The notes under the pieces are model-generated. The model was not told where the DNA came from. It searched no databases and was given only the letters and a program-made list of their open reading frames with translations. A DNA stretch of 62,164 nucleotides from NCBI RefSeq assembly GCF_004793765.1, contig NZ_SRYM01000020.1, positions 1 to 62,164 on the forward strand, read 5' to 3'. Made by a program: the position numbers and the translations under genes. Source of the stretch: Parabacteroides distasonis. Its GTDB lineage: Bacteria; Bacteroidota; Bacteroidia; Bacteroidales; Tannerellaceae. Shown here one piece after another: positions 34,521 to 43,204 of this stretch. Every line of letters starts with the position of its first letter. The first letter of the stretch is position 1.

Positions 34521-34655
34521 TAAGTCCGGTTTCCTGTTGTCAAGCGTAAAAACGCTATACCCAAGCAAACAGCAAGTTATTATAATGTAGGTAGAAAAAC
34601 GTATCTCAGATAATCCCGGGTCACCCCGGGACAACAACAGGAAACCATGGACTTA
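34521..34655. repeat. Multibranched inverted-repeat element between convergent genes
   Basis: TAAGTCCGGTTTCCTGTTGT (34521-34540) pairs with 34634-34655, interrupted only by a two-base AT bulge. Inside are AGCGT-AAAA-ACGCT (34543-34556) and CCCGGG-TCAC-CCCGGG (34615-34630). Together they would fold, as RNA or single-stranded DNA, into a long closing stem with at least two arms. It starts 6 bp after the transporter stop and ends 4 bp before the next gene's stop on the other strand. Confidence 0.78.
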
Positions 34656-34659
34656 ATTA

Positions 34660-34854
34660 CTAAAAGGCTTCTTCTTCTTCCTTTTGGCGTGATCCTATGA
34701 CGCGAAGAACTAACATCGCTACCGTAATCACACCAAGGGATCCCATGGTTACATCTTTAGCAACCTCATTGTCAAATGTCGTGGTTCCTACTAATACCAA
34801 TACGATAAATGAAACCATCATGACCGCATCTACCAAGTCTTTATTTATTTTCAT
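34660..34854 (-). CDS. Small two-helix membrane protein
   Basis: 64 residues; I recognise no family. Two hydrophobic helices (AVMMVSFIVLVLVGTTTF and GSLGVITVAMLVLRVIG) are separated by a short acidic loop, and the C-terminus is charged (SRQKEEEEAF). It shows the same plan as the 70-residue protein encoded next upstream, so the two may be paralogues. Base composition and codon use are ordinary for the window. The reading frame starts with ATG after a purine-rich stretch. Confidence 0.65.
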   Translation of the reverse strand: MKINKDLVDAVMMVSFIVLVLVGTTTFDNEVAKDVTMGSLGVITVAMLVLRVIGSRQKEEEEAF

Positions 34855-34895
34855 GATCTTCTTGATTTTTTAGGGTTCGATAATTGTTGTATTTA

Positions 34896-35108
34896 TTATT
34901 CTTTTTCCAAGACTTCTTCTTCCGATGACGTCCCGGTACTACTCAGTCCTTTCATTATGCCATATAGACCAACACATAAAGTGCCCATAACTACTACTAA
35001 TTTAATATAGTCGTTAGGGATGATGGAGCTGCATGCGAATACACAACCTGCGATTGTTAGAAGAACATAAAGATATATACGTATTTTACCTGATTTATTA
35101 GTTGCCAT
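34896..35108 (-). CDS. Small two-helix membrane protein
   Basis: 70 residues from the ATG at 35108 (MATNKSGKIRIYLYVLL); the open frame extends 30 codons further, but the ATG at 35108 gives a normal basic N-terminus before the first helix. Helices YLYVLLTIAGCVFACSSI and YIKLVVVMGTLCVGLYGIM are followed by the acidic tail SSEEEVLEKE. Same architecture as the downstream 64-residue gene. Function unknown. Possibly one transcription unit with its two neighbours. Confidence 0.65.
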   Translation of the reverse strand: MATNKSGKIRIYLYVLLTIAGCVFACSSIIPNDYIKLVVVMGTLCVGLYGIMKGLSSTGTSSEEEVLEKE

Positions 35109-35246
35109 AATTGTAATTTTTAATTGTTTATAATAATGTAAATAGGGTATAATTCCCCGGGAATATTGATTTAATAAACACAATATTCCTACAGACAAGA
35201 CATACTAAAGACTTGTCGAAAGATGCAAATATGAAACAATTAAAAA

Positions 35247-35648
35247 CTAAATAATGAGTTTCCGAAGGGTAAAGATATGCTCTCCCATACGGCACAGAAG
35301 TGTGGATAGATTTACGATCTGATAAGTGGATATATGTTGAGATACTCTATGAAGTTGATTTACTCCTCTCAAACGCATGTCTTGAAGAGATTTCTCCATA
35401 TTTTTCCATATTCGTATTTCGATAGGGTTGTTTGCCGTTTGCGAAATCCTGCGGGGAGTTAAGCAATTGCTACTTTTCAGTTCATTGCTTAATACTTCGA
35501 AATGACGTTGGGCATCTGCCGTGTTTTTTTCTTTCATAACGGCCTCTTTAGTTGCGGACATAACTTCATCCATACTCTCTGTCCCTTCTTCGGAGGCAAA
35601 CAGCATGAAGCTAATCAACAGACCTAATATGAATAAAAAATTCTTCAT
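35247..35648 (-). CDS. Exported 133-aa protein of unknown function
   Basis: From the ATG at 35648, MKNFLFILGLLISFMLFASE is a signal peptide or N-terminal anchor. The mature part is mostly helical, with MDEVMSATKEAVMKEKNTAD then a basic, leucine-rich C-terminal half (VSQHISTYQIVNLSTLLCRM). No family recognised. An ATG five codons upstream exists but would put charged residues before the signal. A minus-strand TATATTTG element (35653-35660) lies only 5 bp before this ATG, so a leaderless or later start is possible. First of three small minus-strand membrane or exported genes. Confidence 0.6.
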   Translation of the reverse strand: MKNFLFILGLLISFMLFASEEGTESMDEVMSATKEAVMKEKNTADAQRHFEVLSNELKSSNCLTPRRISQTANNPIEIRIWKNMEKSLQDMRLRGVNQLHRVSQHISTYQIVNLSTLLCRMGEHIFTLRKLII

Positions 35649-35741
35649 GGCGCAAATATACAAGTATTTCTTTAGATAATAACAATAGTATATGTTATTT
35701 GTTTTTTATTTTTGTGGATATTTTAAGAATAAAACAATAGA

Positions 35742-36632
35742 ATGGAAAATAACAAATCGAGAATTCATGCTTGGTTAGAGGCGGCCCGTCCGAAGACGTT
35801 GCCGGCATCATTTAGTCCGGTACTAGTTGGATGTGCGCTGGCTTACAGGGATGGTGTATTTAAATTGGCTCCGACGATCCTTTGTGTTTTGGTGGCTTTA
35901 CTTGCCCAGATAGCCAGTAATTTTGCCAATGACTATTTTGATTTTAAGAAGGGGGCGGATAAGGAGGACCGGTTAGGTCCGGAGCGCGCGGTGGCTTCCG
36001 GTTGGATAACTCCTAAGGCAATGCTATGGGGGACTTTTATCACGTTGGGGCTCTCTTGTCTATGTGGCTGTTTCTTGTTGTTCTTTGCCGGATGGGAGCT
36101 CATTGCTGTTGGAGTTGCTATCGCTATTTGTGTCTTGGCTTATTCGGCGGGGCCGTATCCTTTAGCTTATAACGGGCTGGGGGATGTGTGTGTCGTGTTA
36201 TTTTACGGGATTATTCCGGTTTGCTTTACGTATTATGTACAAGCATTGTCATTTTCTTTATTATCTTTCTTGCTTTCGCTGTCATTGGGGCTGTTGTCCG
36301 CTAATATTTTGATCGTGAATAATTATCGGGATTATGAGCAAGATAAGGCGGCTCGTAAACGGACTACGATTGTGTTATTCGGACGTACGTTCGGGTTGGT
36401 AACTTATTTGCTGAACGGTATATTGGCCGTTTTGATTACTCTTCCTTTATTGATGGATGCCTCACCTTGGCTTGTTTGTTTATTTGTGGCTTTTAGCGTG
36501 CTGTTTGCCGCCACATGGCTGGAGATGAAACAGTATCAAGGCCGTGAGCTTAATAGAACTTTAGGGCATACGGCACGGAATGTATTTATCTATGCCGTAT
36601 TGCTTTCAGTTGTATTGTTATTTGGTTCTTAA
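35742..36632 (+). CDS. menA: 1,4-dihydroxy-2-naphthoate polyprenyltransferase
   Basis: 296 residues with about eight membrane helices. ARPKTLPASFSPVLVGCALA opens the UbiA-type fold. FANDYFDFKKGADKEDRLGP is the first aspartate-rich motif binding prenyl diphosphate; NNYRDYEQDKAARKRTTIVL is the second. It attaches the polyprenyl tail in menaquinone synthesis. TATTTTTG at 35707-35714 is a -7 element 27 bp before the ATG. Its end overlaps the convergent EamA gene by 15 bp. No other men genes are in the window. Confidence 0.93.
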   Translation: MENNKSRIHAWLEAARPKTLPASFSPVLVGCALAYRDGVFKLAPTILCVLVALLAQIASNFANDYFDFKKGADKEDRLGPERAVASGWITPKAMLWGTFITLGLSCLCGCFLLFFAGWELIAVGVAIAICVLAYSAGPYPLAYNGLGDVCVVLFYGIIPVCFTYYVQALSFSLLSFLLSLSLGLLSANILIVNNYRDYEQDKAARKRTTIVLFGRTFGLVTYLLNGILAVLITLPLLMDASPWLVCLFVAFSVLFAATWLEMKQYQGRELNRTLGHTARNVFIYAVLLSVVLLFGS

Positions 36633-37550
36633 GATGTGCCGTGCTTTGAACAATCGCTTGGTCTCATGGAGACTTTTCTGTATGTATTTGGACAGAATAA
36701 TCAATGTAACCGCTACGATAATCAATAAGATTCCCAAAGCGAGGTGAGAGGTGAAAGGCTCTCCAAAGACTAAAACACCTACGCAGACGGCTGTCACGGG
36801 TTCTGTGGCTCCCAGTACGGAAGTGAGAGTGGAACCGATATGGTGTACGGCTTGTACCAATGTAATGTTAGACACTACGGTTGGCAAGATGGCTAATAAG
36901 ACAAGATTGATAAAAGAGGACAGGTCTGGAATGGGTTGGATCCCTGTTCCAGTCTGCGCTTTTATGAAAAATAAAGAGGTACTGACGATAAATACATAGA
37001 ACGTAAGTTTTCGTCCCGGCATATCATGTACCCTAGATTTATTGACGGTTACGATATAGAGGGCATAAGCGATCGCAGAGAGTAATACGATGATCACGCC
37101 TAACCCGTTTAATTGCATCTCGCCTCCATCGATTGATAGGCGGGCTACTCCACAAATAGCGAGCCCGATCGCCAAAAGCGTAATCCATGATACTCTTTCT
37201 TTAAATGCAAAGAGCATGAAAAGGGTTACAAATATGGGATATGTGAAATGTAGGGTTGTCGCGATTCCTGCCGCCATAAAATTATATCCCCAAAATAGGA
37301 ACATGGCCGAACCTGTATAGAAAGCGCCCAATACGATCAATACCGGTAGGTTTCGCATTTCTGTCTTGAAGGATTCCTTTTTCGCTAGAAGCATACCCGA
37401 TAAGGCGATGGCCGCGAATAAGAAACGATAGAACAAGATCGAATCAAACCGCATACCTTTCTCCATAAGGGGCAATGTAAACAAAGGAATTAAACCGAAT
37501 GTAACAGAAGTCGCTATTCCATAAGCGAAACCTTTTAGATTATTATTCAT
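36618..37550 (-). CDS. EamA/DMT-superfamily transporter
   Basis: 310 residues from the ATG at 37550 (MNNNLKGFAYGIATSVTFGL), with ten hydrophobic helices in two EamA repeats (GLIPLFTLPLMEKGMRFDSI; GLGVIIVLLSAIAYALYIVT). HHIGSTLTSVLGATEPVTAV in the last third is a typical EamA motif. Probably exports an amino acid or metabolite; substrate unknown. The frame extends 12 codons upstream without helix character. A CAAACATA match (37576-37583), that is TATGTTTG on the minus strand, is the likely -7 element. It overlaps menA tail to tail by 15 bp. Confidence 0.9.
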   Translation of the reverse strand: MNNNLKGFAYGIATSVTFGLIPLFTLPLMEKGMRFDSILFYRFLFAAIALSGMLLAKKESFKTEMRNLPVLIVLGAFYTGSAMFLFWGYNFMAAGIATTLHFTYPIFVTLFMLFAFKERVSWITLLAIGLAICGVARLSIDGGEMQLNGLGVIIVLLSAIAYALYIVTVNKSRVHDMPGRKLTFYVFIVSTSLFFIKAQTGTGIQPIPDLSSFINLVLLAILPTVVSNITLVQAVHHIGSTLTSVLGATEPVTAVCVGVLVFGEPFTSHLALGILLIIVAVTLIILSKYIQKSLHETKRLFKARHILRTK

Positions 37551-37703
37551 ATTATACTTTTTGATAAAATGACCGCAAACATACAAAAAAGTCTTGAAAT
37601 AACATGGGATTAAAATATCCCTGCTATTTTTGTGGCATTATATGCTAAATGTATAAAGAGAAGGAATAGCTTTCTTGCTAATAAAGTAAATAAGAAATTT
37701 TCA

Positions 37704-38489
37704 TCAATGCGAAATATCCTCTATCGTTGGATTATGGCAAGTCATGCCTCCATCAGCGATGATGGTCTGTCCAGAAATGTAACGAGCGTCGTCTGAGGCT
37801 AGAAAAGCGATGGTAGCGGCTATATCCGCAGCCTGTCCGAGATAGGGAACCGTATTATATTTCAGGAAGATGTCTTGAACAGCATCTGGAAGGTTACGGA
37901 TAGCGGCGGGGGTAAGTACAAGCCCCGGAGCTACGCCATTACATCGTATTCCATTCTTTCCGTACTGCGTGGCTACGTAACGGGTTAAATTGATGACACC
38001 AGCTTTGCTTATGCCATAGAGGGTTCCTCGGAAATCTCCTGTCAATCCTCCGATGGAGGCTACGTTTACGATGCTTCCTTTTCCTTTTGCGGTCATTGAA
38101 GGTAAGGCCGCACGTATGGTCGCTAACATGCTTTTCAAGTTTAGGTGAAAAACATCATCAAAATAATCCATGTCGAGATTCTTGATATCAAGATCACGCT
38201 TTAGGTCGCTTCCTCCTACATTATTTATTAGGCAATCTATACTTCCTGACCAATCAACGGTTTTTGTTACTGCTTCAGTGCCACTGTTCATATCTGTTGC
38301 GTTGTAGTAAATGGCTCTGACATTATAACCTTTTATTTGAAGCTGTTTTGCCAGTTTCTCCGCTTCTTCTAAATTATAATCCGCTATGGCTACATTTGCG
38401 CCTTCTGCAGCTAGTCTTTCTACTGTAGCATGCCCGATACCGCTTGCTCCACCGGTAATAAGTGCTGTTTGTCCATTAAATCTATTCAT
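37704..38489 (-). CDS. Short-chain dehydrogenase, probable 7alpha-hydroxysteroid dehydrogenase
   Basis: 261 residues. TALITGGASGIGHATVERLA is the NAD(P)-binding motif, CLINNVGGSD the N-N-x-G motif, and NVASIGG with YGISKAG supply the catalytic Ser, Tyr and Lys. Its pattern follows the Bacteroides fragilis 7alpha-HSDH as I remember it: MNRF start, NLDMDYFDDVFHLNLK, GIRCNGVAPGLVLTPAAIRN, ISGQTIIADGG and a C-terminal HNPTI. That enzyme oxidises the 7alpha-hydroxyl of cholate and chenodeoxycholate. The divergent neighbour is a bile-salt-hydrolase-type gene, which supports the role. Specificity remains inference until assayed. Confidence 0.8.
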   Translation of the reverse strand: MNRFNGQTALITGGASGIGHATVERLAAEGANVAIADYNLEEAEKLAKQLQIKGYNVRAIYYNATDMNSGTEAVTKTVDWSGSIDCLINNVGGSDLKRDLDIKNLDMDYFDDVFHLNLKSMLATIRAALPSMTAKGKGSIVNVASIGGLTGDFRGTLYGISKAGVINLTRYVATQYGKNGIRCNGVAPGLVLTPAAIRNLPDAVQDIFLKYNTVPYLGQAADIAATIAFLASDDARYISGQTIIADGGMTCHNPTIEDISH

Positions 38490-38608
38490 TGTATATATTA
38501 TTATTTATAGTTTAAACACTCTCTATTATGAAAAAGTTTGTCTATCTAAAATTTCTTTTTTTGAAAACATCCTTTTTCTGTCGTTTGTTTATATCAAAAA
38601 TGATATTT

Positions 38609-39685
38609 ATGAGACATTTCTTTATTTTATTTGCAATTGCCGGCTTACTTATTAATCCTTCCGCTACGGAGGCTTGTACCGGTATTACTTTAAAAAGCAA
38701 GGACAGTACGACTATTGTAGCACGTACGATAGAGTGGGGTGGAAGTAATTTGAACAGCCAGTATGTCGTGGTTCCAAGAGGATATACCGAACAATCGTAT
38801 ACCCCGGATGGAGTTGATGGTATGACTTTCAAGGCACGTTATGGATATGTGGGCTTGGCTGTAGAGCAAAAGGAATTTATCGCCGAAGGACTCAATGAGG
38901 TTGGGTTATCGGCTGGATTGTTTTATTTTCCAAAGTATGGAGAGTATGAGAAGTATAATGCCACAGTCCGGGATAAAAGTATCTCTGATCTGCAATTAGT
39001 GTCTTGGTTGTTGGGGGAATGTTCAAATATAGAGGAGGTGAAGGAAGCGGTTAAGAAAGTGCATGTTATCAATATCGATCCCCGTGCGTCTACTGTGCAT
39101 TGGCGGTTTGCCGAGCCGTCGGGACGTCAACTGGTTCTTGAGATTATTAAGGGTGAGCTACACTTCTATGAGAATACGTTAGGAGTTTTGACTAATTCTC
39201 CCGGCTTTGAATGGCATCTGACGAACTTGAATAATTATGTTAATCTTTTACCGGGTACGGCTCCTGATCAACAATTGGGAAATATCGAGTTGTCTTCATT
39301 TGGTGCGGGAAGTGGTTTCCTCGGGATGCCGGGCGATGTAACACCACCGTCGCGTTTCGTTCGTGCGGCTTTTTACCAAGCTTCGGCTCCACAACAAGAA
39401 AACGCGTTAGAAACGGTCTTCCAGTGTTTCCATATATTGAATAATTTTGATATTCCCGTAGGAATCGAATTCCCATTAGGGCAAGTGCCTTGCGATATAC
39501 CGAGTGCTACTCAATGGACTTCGGCTACGGATATGCGAAACCATGTGATTTACTACCGTACGATGTACAATAGCGTTATTCGGAGTATCGATTTACGATC
39601 CATTGATTTCTCCACGGTTCGTTATCATGCGGTACCTATGGATGGTACAAAGCAACAAGCAGTTGAAACGATTAAAATAGAATAG
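38609..39685 (+). CDS. Choloylglycine hydrolase family protein (bile salt hydrolase or penicillin V acylase)
   Basis: About 358 residues from the ATG at 38609; ATGs at 38600 and 38528 are in frame. The shortest gives the cleanest signal peptide, MRHFFILFAIAGLLINPSAT then EA before the cysteine. Ntn-hydrolase features: CTGITLKSKD places Cys at the mature N-terminus, ARTIEW gives Arg and a Glu where Gram-positive enzymes have Asp, TNSPGFEWHL the oxyanion Asn, and PSRFVRAAFY the late Arg. The motifs fit the Gram-negative group containing both bile salt hydrolases and penicillin V acylases. Divergent from the 7alpha-HSDH-like gene, so bile-salt deconjugation is the likelier job. Exported to the periplasm. 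Confidence 0.9.
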   Translation: MRHFFILFAIAGLLINPSATEACTGITLKSKDSTTIVARTIEWGGSNLNSQYVVVPRGYTEQSYTPDGVDGMTFKARYGYVGLAVEQKEFIAEGLNEVGLSAGLFYFPKYGEYEKYNATVRDKSISDLQLVSWLLGECSNIEEVKEAVKKVHVINIDPRASTVHWRFAEPSGRQLVLEIIKGELHFYENTLGVLTNSPGFEWHLTNLNNYVNLLPGTAPDQQLGNIELSSFGAGSGFLGMPGDVTPPSRFVRAAFYQASAPQQENALETVFQCFHILNNFDIPVGIEFPLGQVPCDIPSATQWTSATDMRNHVIYYRTMYNSVIRSIDLRSIDFSTVRYHAVPMDGTKQQAVETIKIE

Positions 39686-39718
39686 AGCCGGGATCTCTTT
39701 GGGGTATACCTCGTAAGT

Positions 39719-39793
39719 CAATAGGATAGGTAATAAAACCCAATAGAATAAGAAGCATAACTCAATGGATTACGCCTCCTATCCTATTGGGTT
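39719..39793. repeat. Inverted-repeat cluster after the bile hydrolase gene
   Basis: CAATAGGATAGG (39719-39730) pairs perfectly with CCTATCCTATTG (39778-39789); AACCCAATAG (39737-39746) also pairs with CTATTGGGTT (39784-39793), so two alternative stems compete. GTAAGTCAAT and ACTCAATGGATTACG in the same cluster recur in the cluster at 52791-52850. It lies between convergent genes. Confidence 0.78.
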
Positions 39794-39812
39794 TCGACTG
39801 ATAATCTAAATC

Positions 39813-40358
39813 TTATAATAGTAATCCGGCCGCAACTTCTTCCGCGACCGCATCACCTTTTAGTATAGATACTAAAGCTAGGCCAAAATTGAATATCAAG
39901 CCCGGTCCTCTACCTGTTACCACATTTCCATCGACCTCGACAGCCTCACCTGTTACGGTGGCACCAATTAATTTCGGTTCGAACCCGGGGTAGCAAGTCG
40001 CTTTACGGCCTTTTAATAAGCCAAGACCACCCAATACCATCGGGGCGGCGCAGATAGCGGCTACGACACCTCCTTGGCGATATTGTTGCAATAAGGCCTC
40101 TTTTACCGCCTCAGACTCGTTTAGGTTGGATGCTCCGGGCATGCCTCCTGGTAAGATCAGGGCATCTATACCAGAGAAGTCGGTCTCGGAAAGTAAGGCA
40201 TCTGCCATATATTCCATATGATGGGCACCCACCACTTTACGGTCGTCTGTGATGGAGACTGTTTTCGTGTCTATACCTCCGCGACGCAAAATGTCTACGG
40301 TTCCCGTGGCTTCCATTTCCTCGAAGCCATTCGCTAAGAATACGATCGCTTTCTTCAT
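39813..40358 (-). CDS. DJ-1/PfpI family protein
   Basis: 181 residues from the ATG at 40358 (MKKAIVFLANGFEEMEATGT); three further codons upstream are possible. VFLANGFEEMEATGTVDILR is the DJ-1 opening with its conserved glutamate, LILPGGMPGASNLNESEAVK is the PGG motif, and VVAAICAAPMVLGGLGLL holds the nucleophile cysteine in the elbow AAICAAP. TGRGPGLIFNFGLALV closes the fold. DJ-1-like proteins deglycate or protect proteins from oxidation; the exact role is not settled. Last gene of the run pdxJ-exbB-exbD-tonB-DJ-1, 9 bp after tonB. Confidence 0.92.
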   Translation of the reverse strand: MKKAIVFLANGFEEMEATGTVDILRRGGIDTKTVSITDDRKVVGAHHMEYMADALLSETDFSGIDALILPGGMPGASNLNESEAVKEALLQQYRQGGVVAAICAAPMVLGGLGLLKGRKATCYPGFEPKLIGATVTGEAVEVDGNVVTGRGPGLIFNFGLALVSILKGDAVAEEVAAGLLL

Positions 40359-40367
40359 AAGATTCAA

Positions 40368-41222
40368 TTATTTAAATTTGTACACGTAAGTGATAGTACC
40401 ACTTTGGTTATTAGCGCCGCTGATACTGTTGAACTTCGCCTTTCGAGCCGCATCCAAAGCGCTTTTACGCATGGAGGCGTTGTCGATATTAGTTCCCCGG
40501 CCTACCTCGGCAAATATAACGTTACCTTTCGGATTTACGGTTATATTGATAACAATACGACCTTCCTCTTGGATCGTGTAAGCGGGACGAGGGAGACCTC
40601 CGGCACCAATGGAACGACCATTCAGATTGAATGATCCGTAACCGCCTACGCCCTCGTTCGCTCCGTGATCAGAGTTGCCGAACGGACTTCCTTGGTTACC
40701 GGTTCCGCTTTCTGCGTCACCTTGGCTGTTACCCTCGGCGTTTCCCATGCCAAAAGCTCCGGCCACTTTGTTGCTGATGGCTTGTTCCTTCTTGCGGCGC
40801 TCCTCAGCCAAACGTTTCTTCTCGGCTTCTTCCCGTTGGATACGTTGTTTCTCCTCCTCTTCTTTCCGTTTCTTCTCGGCCTCTTGTTTCTTGCGTTTCT
40901 CTTCCTCTTTCTTCTTTTTAGCGTCTTCAAGGGCTACGCTTTCCTCGATATCCTGAGTGATGAGTTCCTGCTTGGGCGTTTCCACTTGCGGCTTCGGCAC
41001 GGGAGGAGGTGGGGCAGTTGTTTCCTGAGGAAGTTCTTGCCCGGTATACTTGGGCTCGAACATTCCGGCGGCGGCATCTACATTCCCGAAATTAACGAGT
41101 ACACCCCCGTCATCATCCGGTACCTCGGTTTTCAATACGGTAAACCAAAGTATCAGCAGAATGACACCGTGAAAAGCAACGGTACCGATCAAACTGTATA
41201 TGTCATCCTTATTCAGTCTCAT
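40368..41222 (-). CDS. tonB: Energy transducer TonB (TolA-like linker)
   Basis: 284 residues. One N-terminal membrane helix (SLIGTVAFHGVILLILWFTV), a proline-rich segment (TAPPPPVPKPQVETPKQ), a long lysine- and glutamate-rich helix (about residues 95-150) and a glycine-rich stretch lead to a C-terminal TonB domain (GRIVINITVNPKGNVIFAEV). The charged helix recalls TolA, so it could also belong to a Tol-type system. Encoded just after exbB and exbD with gaps of 5 bp, it should carry proton-motive energy from the inner membrane to outer-membrane receptors or the Tol-Pal machinery. Confidence 0.9.
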   Translation of the reverse strand: MRLNKDDIYSLIGTVAFHGVILLILWFTVLKTEVPDDDGGVLVNFGNVDAAAGMFEPKYTGQELPQETTAPPPPVPKPQVETPKQELITQDIEESVALEDAKKKKEEEKRKKQEAEKKRKEEEEKQRIQREEAEKKRLAEERRKKEQAISNKVAGAFGMGNAEGNSQGDAESGTGNQGSPFGNSDHGANEGVGGYGSFNLNGRSIGAGGLPRPAYTIQEEGRIVINITVNPKGNVIFAEVGRGTNIDNASMRKSALDAARKAKFNSISGANNQSGTITYVYKFK

Positions 41223-41227
41223 ATCTA

Positions 41228-41638
41228 TTATTTCTGCGGACGGGTGGCAAGCACCATCTTGAATTTATTCTCGTTCGCTATATTCAGTATCTTTACGATT
41301 TCTTTGTAAGGCACAGTCTCGTCTGCATATAAAGCGACGAACATCTCCGGTTCTTTCGCATAACTGTCTTGCAAGAATGGAGTGATCTCATCAAATGAAA
41401 CCTGCACCTCTTTTTGCTTTCCAAATGCCACGTAGTAATTCAAGTTTGCGTCTATCGTTACTCTCGTAAGAGGTTTCGCCGCTGTCTGCTTTTGCGCTTG
41501 CGGCAAGGTGACCTTGATGGCGTTTGGGATTACGACGGTAGAGGTAACCATGAAGAAGATCAGCAAGAGGAATATGACATCGGTCATAGAGGCCATGCTG
41601 AACGCTTCGTTTACCTTTGTTCTTCTTTTTAGAGCCAT
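41228..41638 (-). CDS. exbD: Biopolymer transport protein ExbD/TolR
   Basis: 136 residues. SMTDVIFLLLIFFMVTSTVV is the single membrane helix with the essential aspartate of the proton channel. The rest is the periplasmic domain (FVALYADETVPYKEIVKILN). MALKRRTKVNEAF precedes the helix as in the family. It forms the stator with ExbB, 5 bp apart from exbB and 5 bp from tonB on the same strand. Confidence 0.93.
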   Translation of the reverse strand: MALKRRTKVNEAFSMASMTDVIFLLLIFFMVTSTVVIPNAIKVTLPQAQKQTAAKPLTRVTIDANLNYYVAFGKQKEVQVSFDEITPFLQDSYAKEPEMFVALYADETVPYKEIVKILNIANENKFKMVLATRPQK

Positions 41639-41643
41639 AATAT

Positions 41644-42354
41644 TTAATCAGCCGGTTCATTTAATAAATCCATGAATTCCATCGTACGGGCCTCCATCTT
41701 GTTCACGACATTATCTACTTGGGATACCAGATAGTTGTATGCGAACAATGTAATAATACCAACTACCAGACCACCAACGGTTGTTACCAAGGCCTCATAG
41801 ATACCACCGGATAATAGGGAGACATCAACATTGGTGCCTGCGTTTGCCATATCGAAGAAAGCACGTACCATACCGGTTACTGTTCCAAGGAAACCGAGCA
41901 TGGGAGCGCCTGCGGCAGTCGTTGCGATCAGGGGGAAACCTTTTTCCAGTTTAGCGATCTCTAGATTTCCTACATTCTCAATCGCTACAAGTACATCGTT
42001 CATCGGACGGCCCAAACGGGTAATACCTTTCTCGATCATACGGGCAGAGGGCGTGTTGGTGCTCCTGCATAAATTGAGAGCCGAGTCTACTTTTCCTTCA
42101 TGAATATAGTCTTTGATACGATTCATGAACGTTTCGTCTTCTTTTCCCGCACGACGAATGATGATCAGACGTTGAACAAAAATATAAATAGCCATCAGAG
42201 ATAGCAGTAACAATACCACCATAATCCAACCTCCCTTAAAGGCAAGGTCTATCACATTGATTTCCGTTTCTGTGGGAACGGTAACTGCCGTTAAGTCCGG
42301 CATTTGATCTGCCGCTTGAGAGCCTACGGCCTGTAGTGAAAGTAAAATACTCAT
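41644..42354 (-). CDS. exbB: ExbB/TolQ/MotA-type proton channel protein
   Basis: 236 residues with three helices. MVVLLLLSLMAIYIFVQRLI is the first main helix. GFPLIATTAAGAPMLGFLGT then VTGMVRAFFDMANAGTNVDV and GIYEALVTTVGGLVVGIITL are the conserved MotA/TolQ/ExbB core. The N-terminal MSILLSLQAVGSQAA is hydrophobic and may be an extra helix or a signal. It forms the energising complex with ExbD and TonB encoded next. It follows pdxJ by 49 bp, and no separate promoter is evident between them. Confidence 0.93.
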   Translation of the reverse strand: MSILLSLQAVGSQAADQMPDLTAVTVPTETEINVIDLAFKGGWIMVVLLLLSLMAIYIFVQRLIIIRRAGKEDETFMNRIKDYIHEGKVDSALNLCRSTNTPSARMIEKGITRLGRPMNDVLVAIENVGNLEIAKLEKGFPLIATTAAGAPMLGFLGTVTGMVRAFFDMANAGTNVDVSLLSGGIYEALVTTVGGLVVGIITLFAYNYLVSQVDNVVNKMEARTMEFMDLLNEPAD

Positions 42355-42403
42355 CGTTTCGAATTATAGGTTATAATTTTCAATATTCAATTCTTTTCCA
42401 TTC

Positions 42404-43120
42404 TCAATTATTTAAGCATGCTTTGTATAAAGCGATCGTTTCATGCAAACCATGATAGAGTGCGTCACAGATCAAGGCATGGCCGATAGAAACCTCCTCC
42501 AGCCAAGGGATATTTTTGTTGAAGAAAGCAAGGTTCTCCAGACTCAAATCGTGTCCTGCATTTACGCCTAATCCTAAGTTTTTTGCTAATTGAGCGGCCT
42601 CTACAAAAGGAGCGATCGCTTTGTCACGATCTTTCGGATAATAGGTCGCATAAGGTTCCGTATATAATTCGATACGGTCCGTACCTGTTTTTGCCGCTAG
42701 TTCTATATTCGCCAAGTCTGTTCCGACGAAGATGGATGTACGGATTCCTTGTGAGGTAAAGGCGTCCGCCAGTTCGCTTAGAAAATTGAAATGATCCTTT
42801 ACGTTCCAACCGGCGTTCGACGTGATGGCATCCGGAGCATCCGGAACCAATGTGACTTGGGTCGGTTTTACCTTCAATACCAAGTCGATGAATTTATCAC
42901 AAGGATAGCCTTCTATGTTAAATTCTGTCCGGATAAGAGGTTTTAGTCCATAAACATCGCTATAGCGGATGTGTCGTTCATCCGGACGGGGATGAACCGT
43001 AATTCCTTGTGCCCCGAATAATTCACAGTCTTGCGCTACTTTCAGCACGTTTGGCATATTGCCACCTCTTGCGTTACGAATAGTAGCGACCTTGTTAATG
43101 TTTACACTTAAATTTGTCAT
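42404..43120 (-). CDS. pdxJ: Pyridoxine 5'-phosphate synthase
   Basis: 238 residues. Condenses 3-amino-2-oxopropyl phosphate with deoxyxylulose 5-phosphate to make vitamin B6 phosphate. [54 protein letters not shown] and [18 protein letters not shown] are the known PdxJ motifs, including the catalytic His and Glu positions. Minus-strand TACTTTTG (43159-43166) lies 38 bp upstream. First gene of the run leading into exbB-exbD-tonB. It is divergent from the CBS-nadK pair, an arrangement I recall as common in Bacteroidales. Confidence 0.95.
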   Translation of the reverse strand: MTNLSVNINKVATIRNARGGNMPNVLKVAQDCELFGAQGITVHPRPDERHIRYSDVYGLKPLIRTEFNIEGYPCDKFIDLVLKVKPTQVTLVPDAPDAITSNAGWNVKDHFNFLSELADAFTSQGIRTSIFVGTDLANIELAAKTGTDRIELYTEPYATYYPKDRDKAIAPFVEAAQLAKNLGLGVNAGHDLSLENLAFFNKNIPWLEEVSIGHALICDALYHGLHETIALYKACLNN

Positions 43121-43204
43121 TGTATATCGTATATCTTTTTTCTTTCATTACATTTGCACAAAAGTATCGGCAAATTTAGCAGGATTTAGGGAATTAACAG
43201 AATA

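Noticed and set aside
40665-41309. 214-codon plus-strand frame opposite tonB
   Set aside because: Leucine/phenylalanine-rich antisense of the lysine/glutamate-rich TonB linker; not a membrane protein gene.
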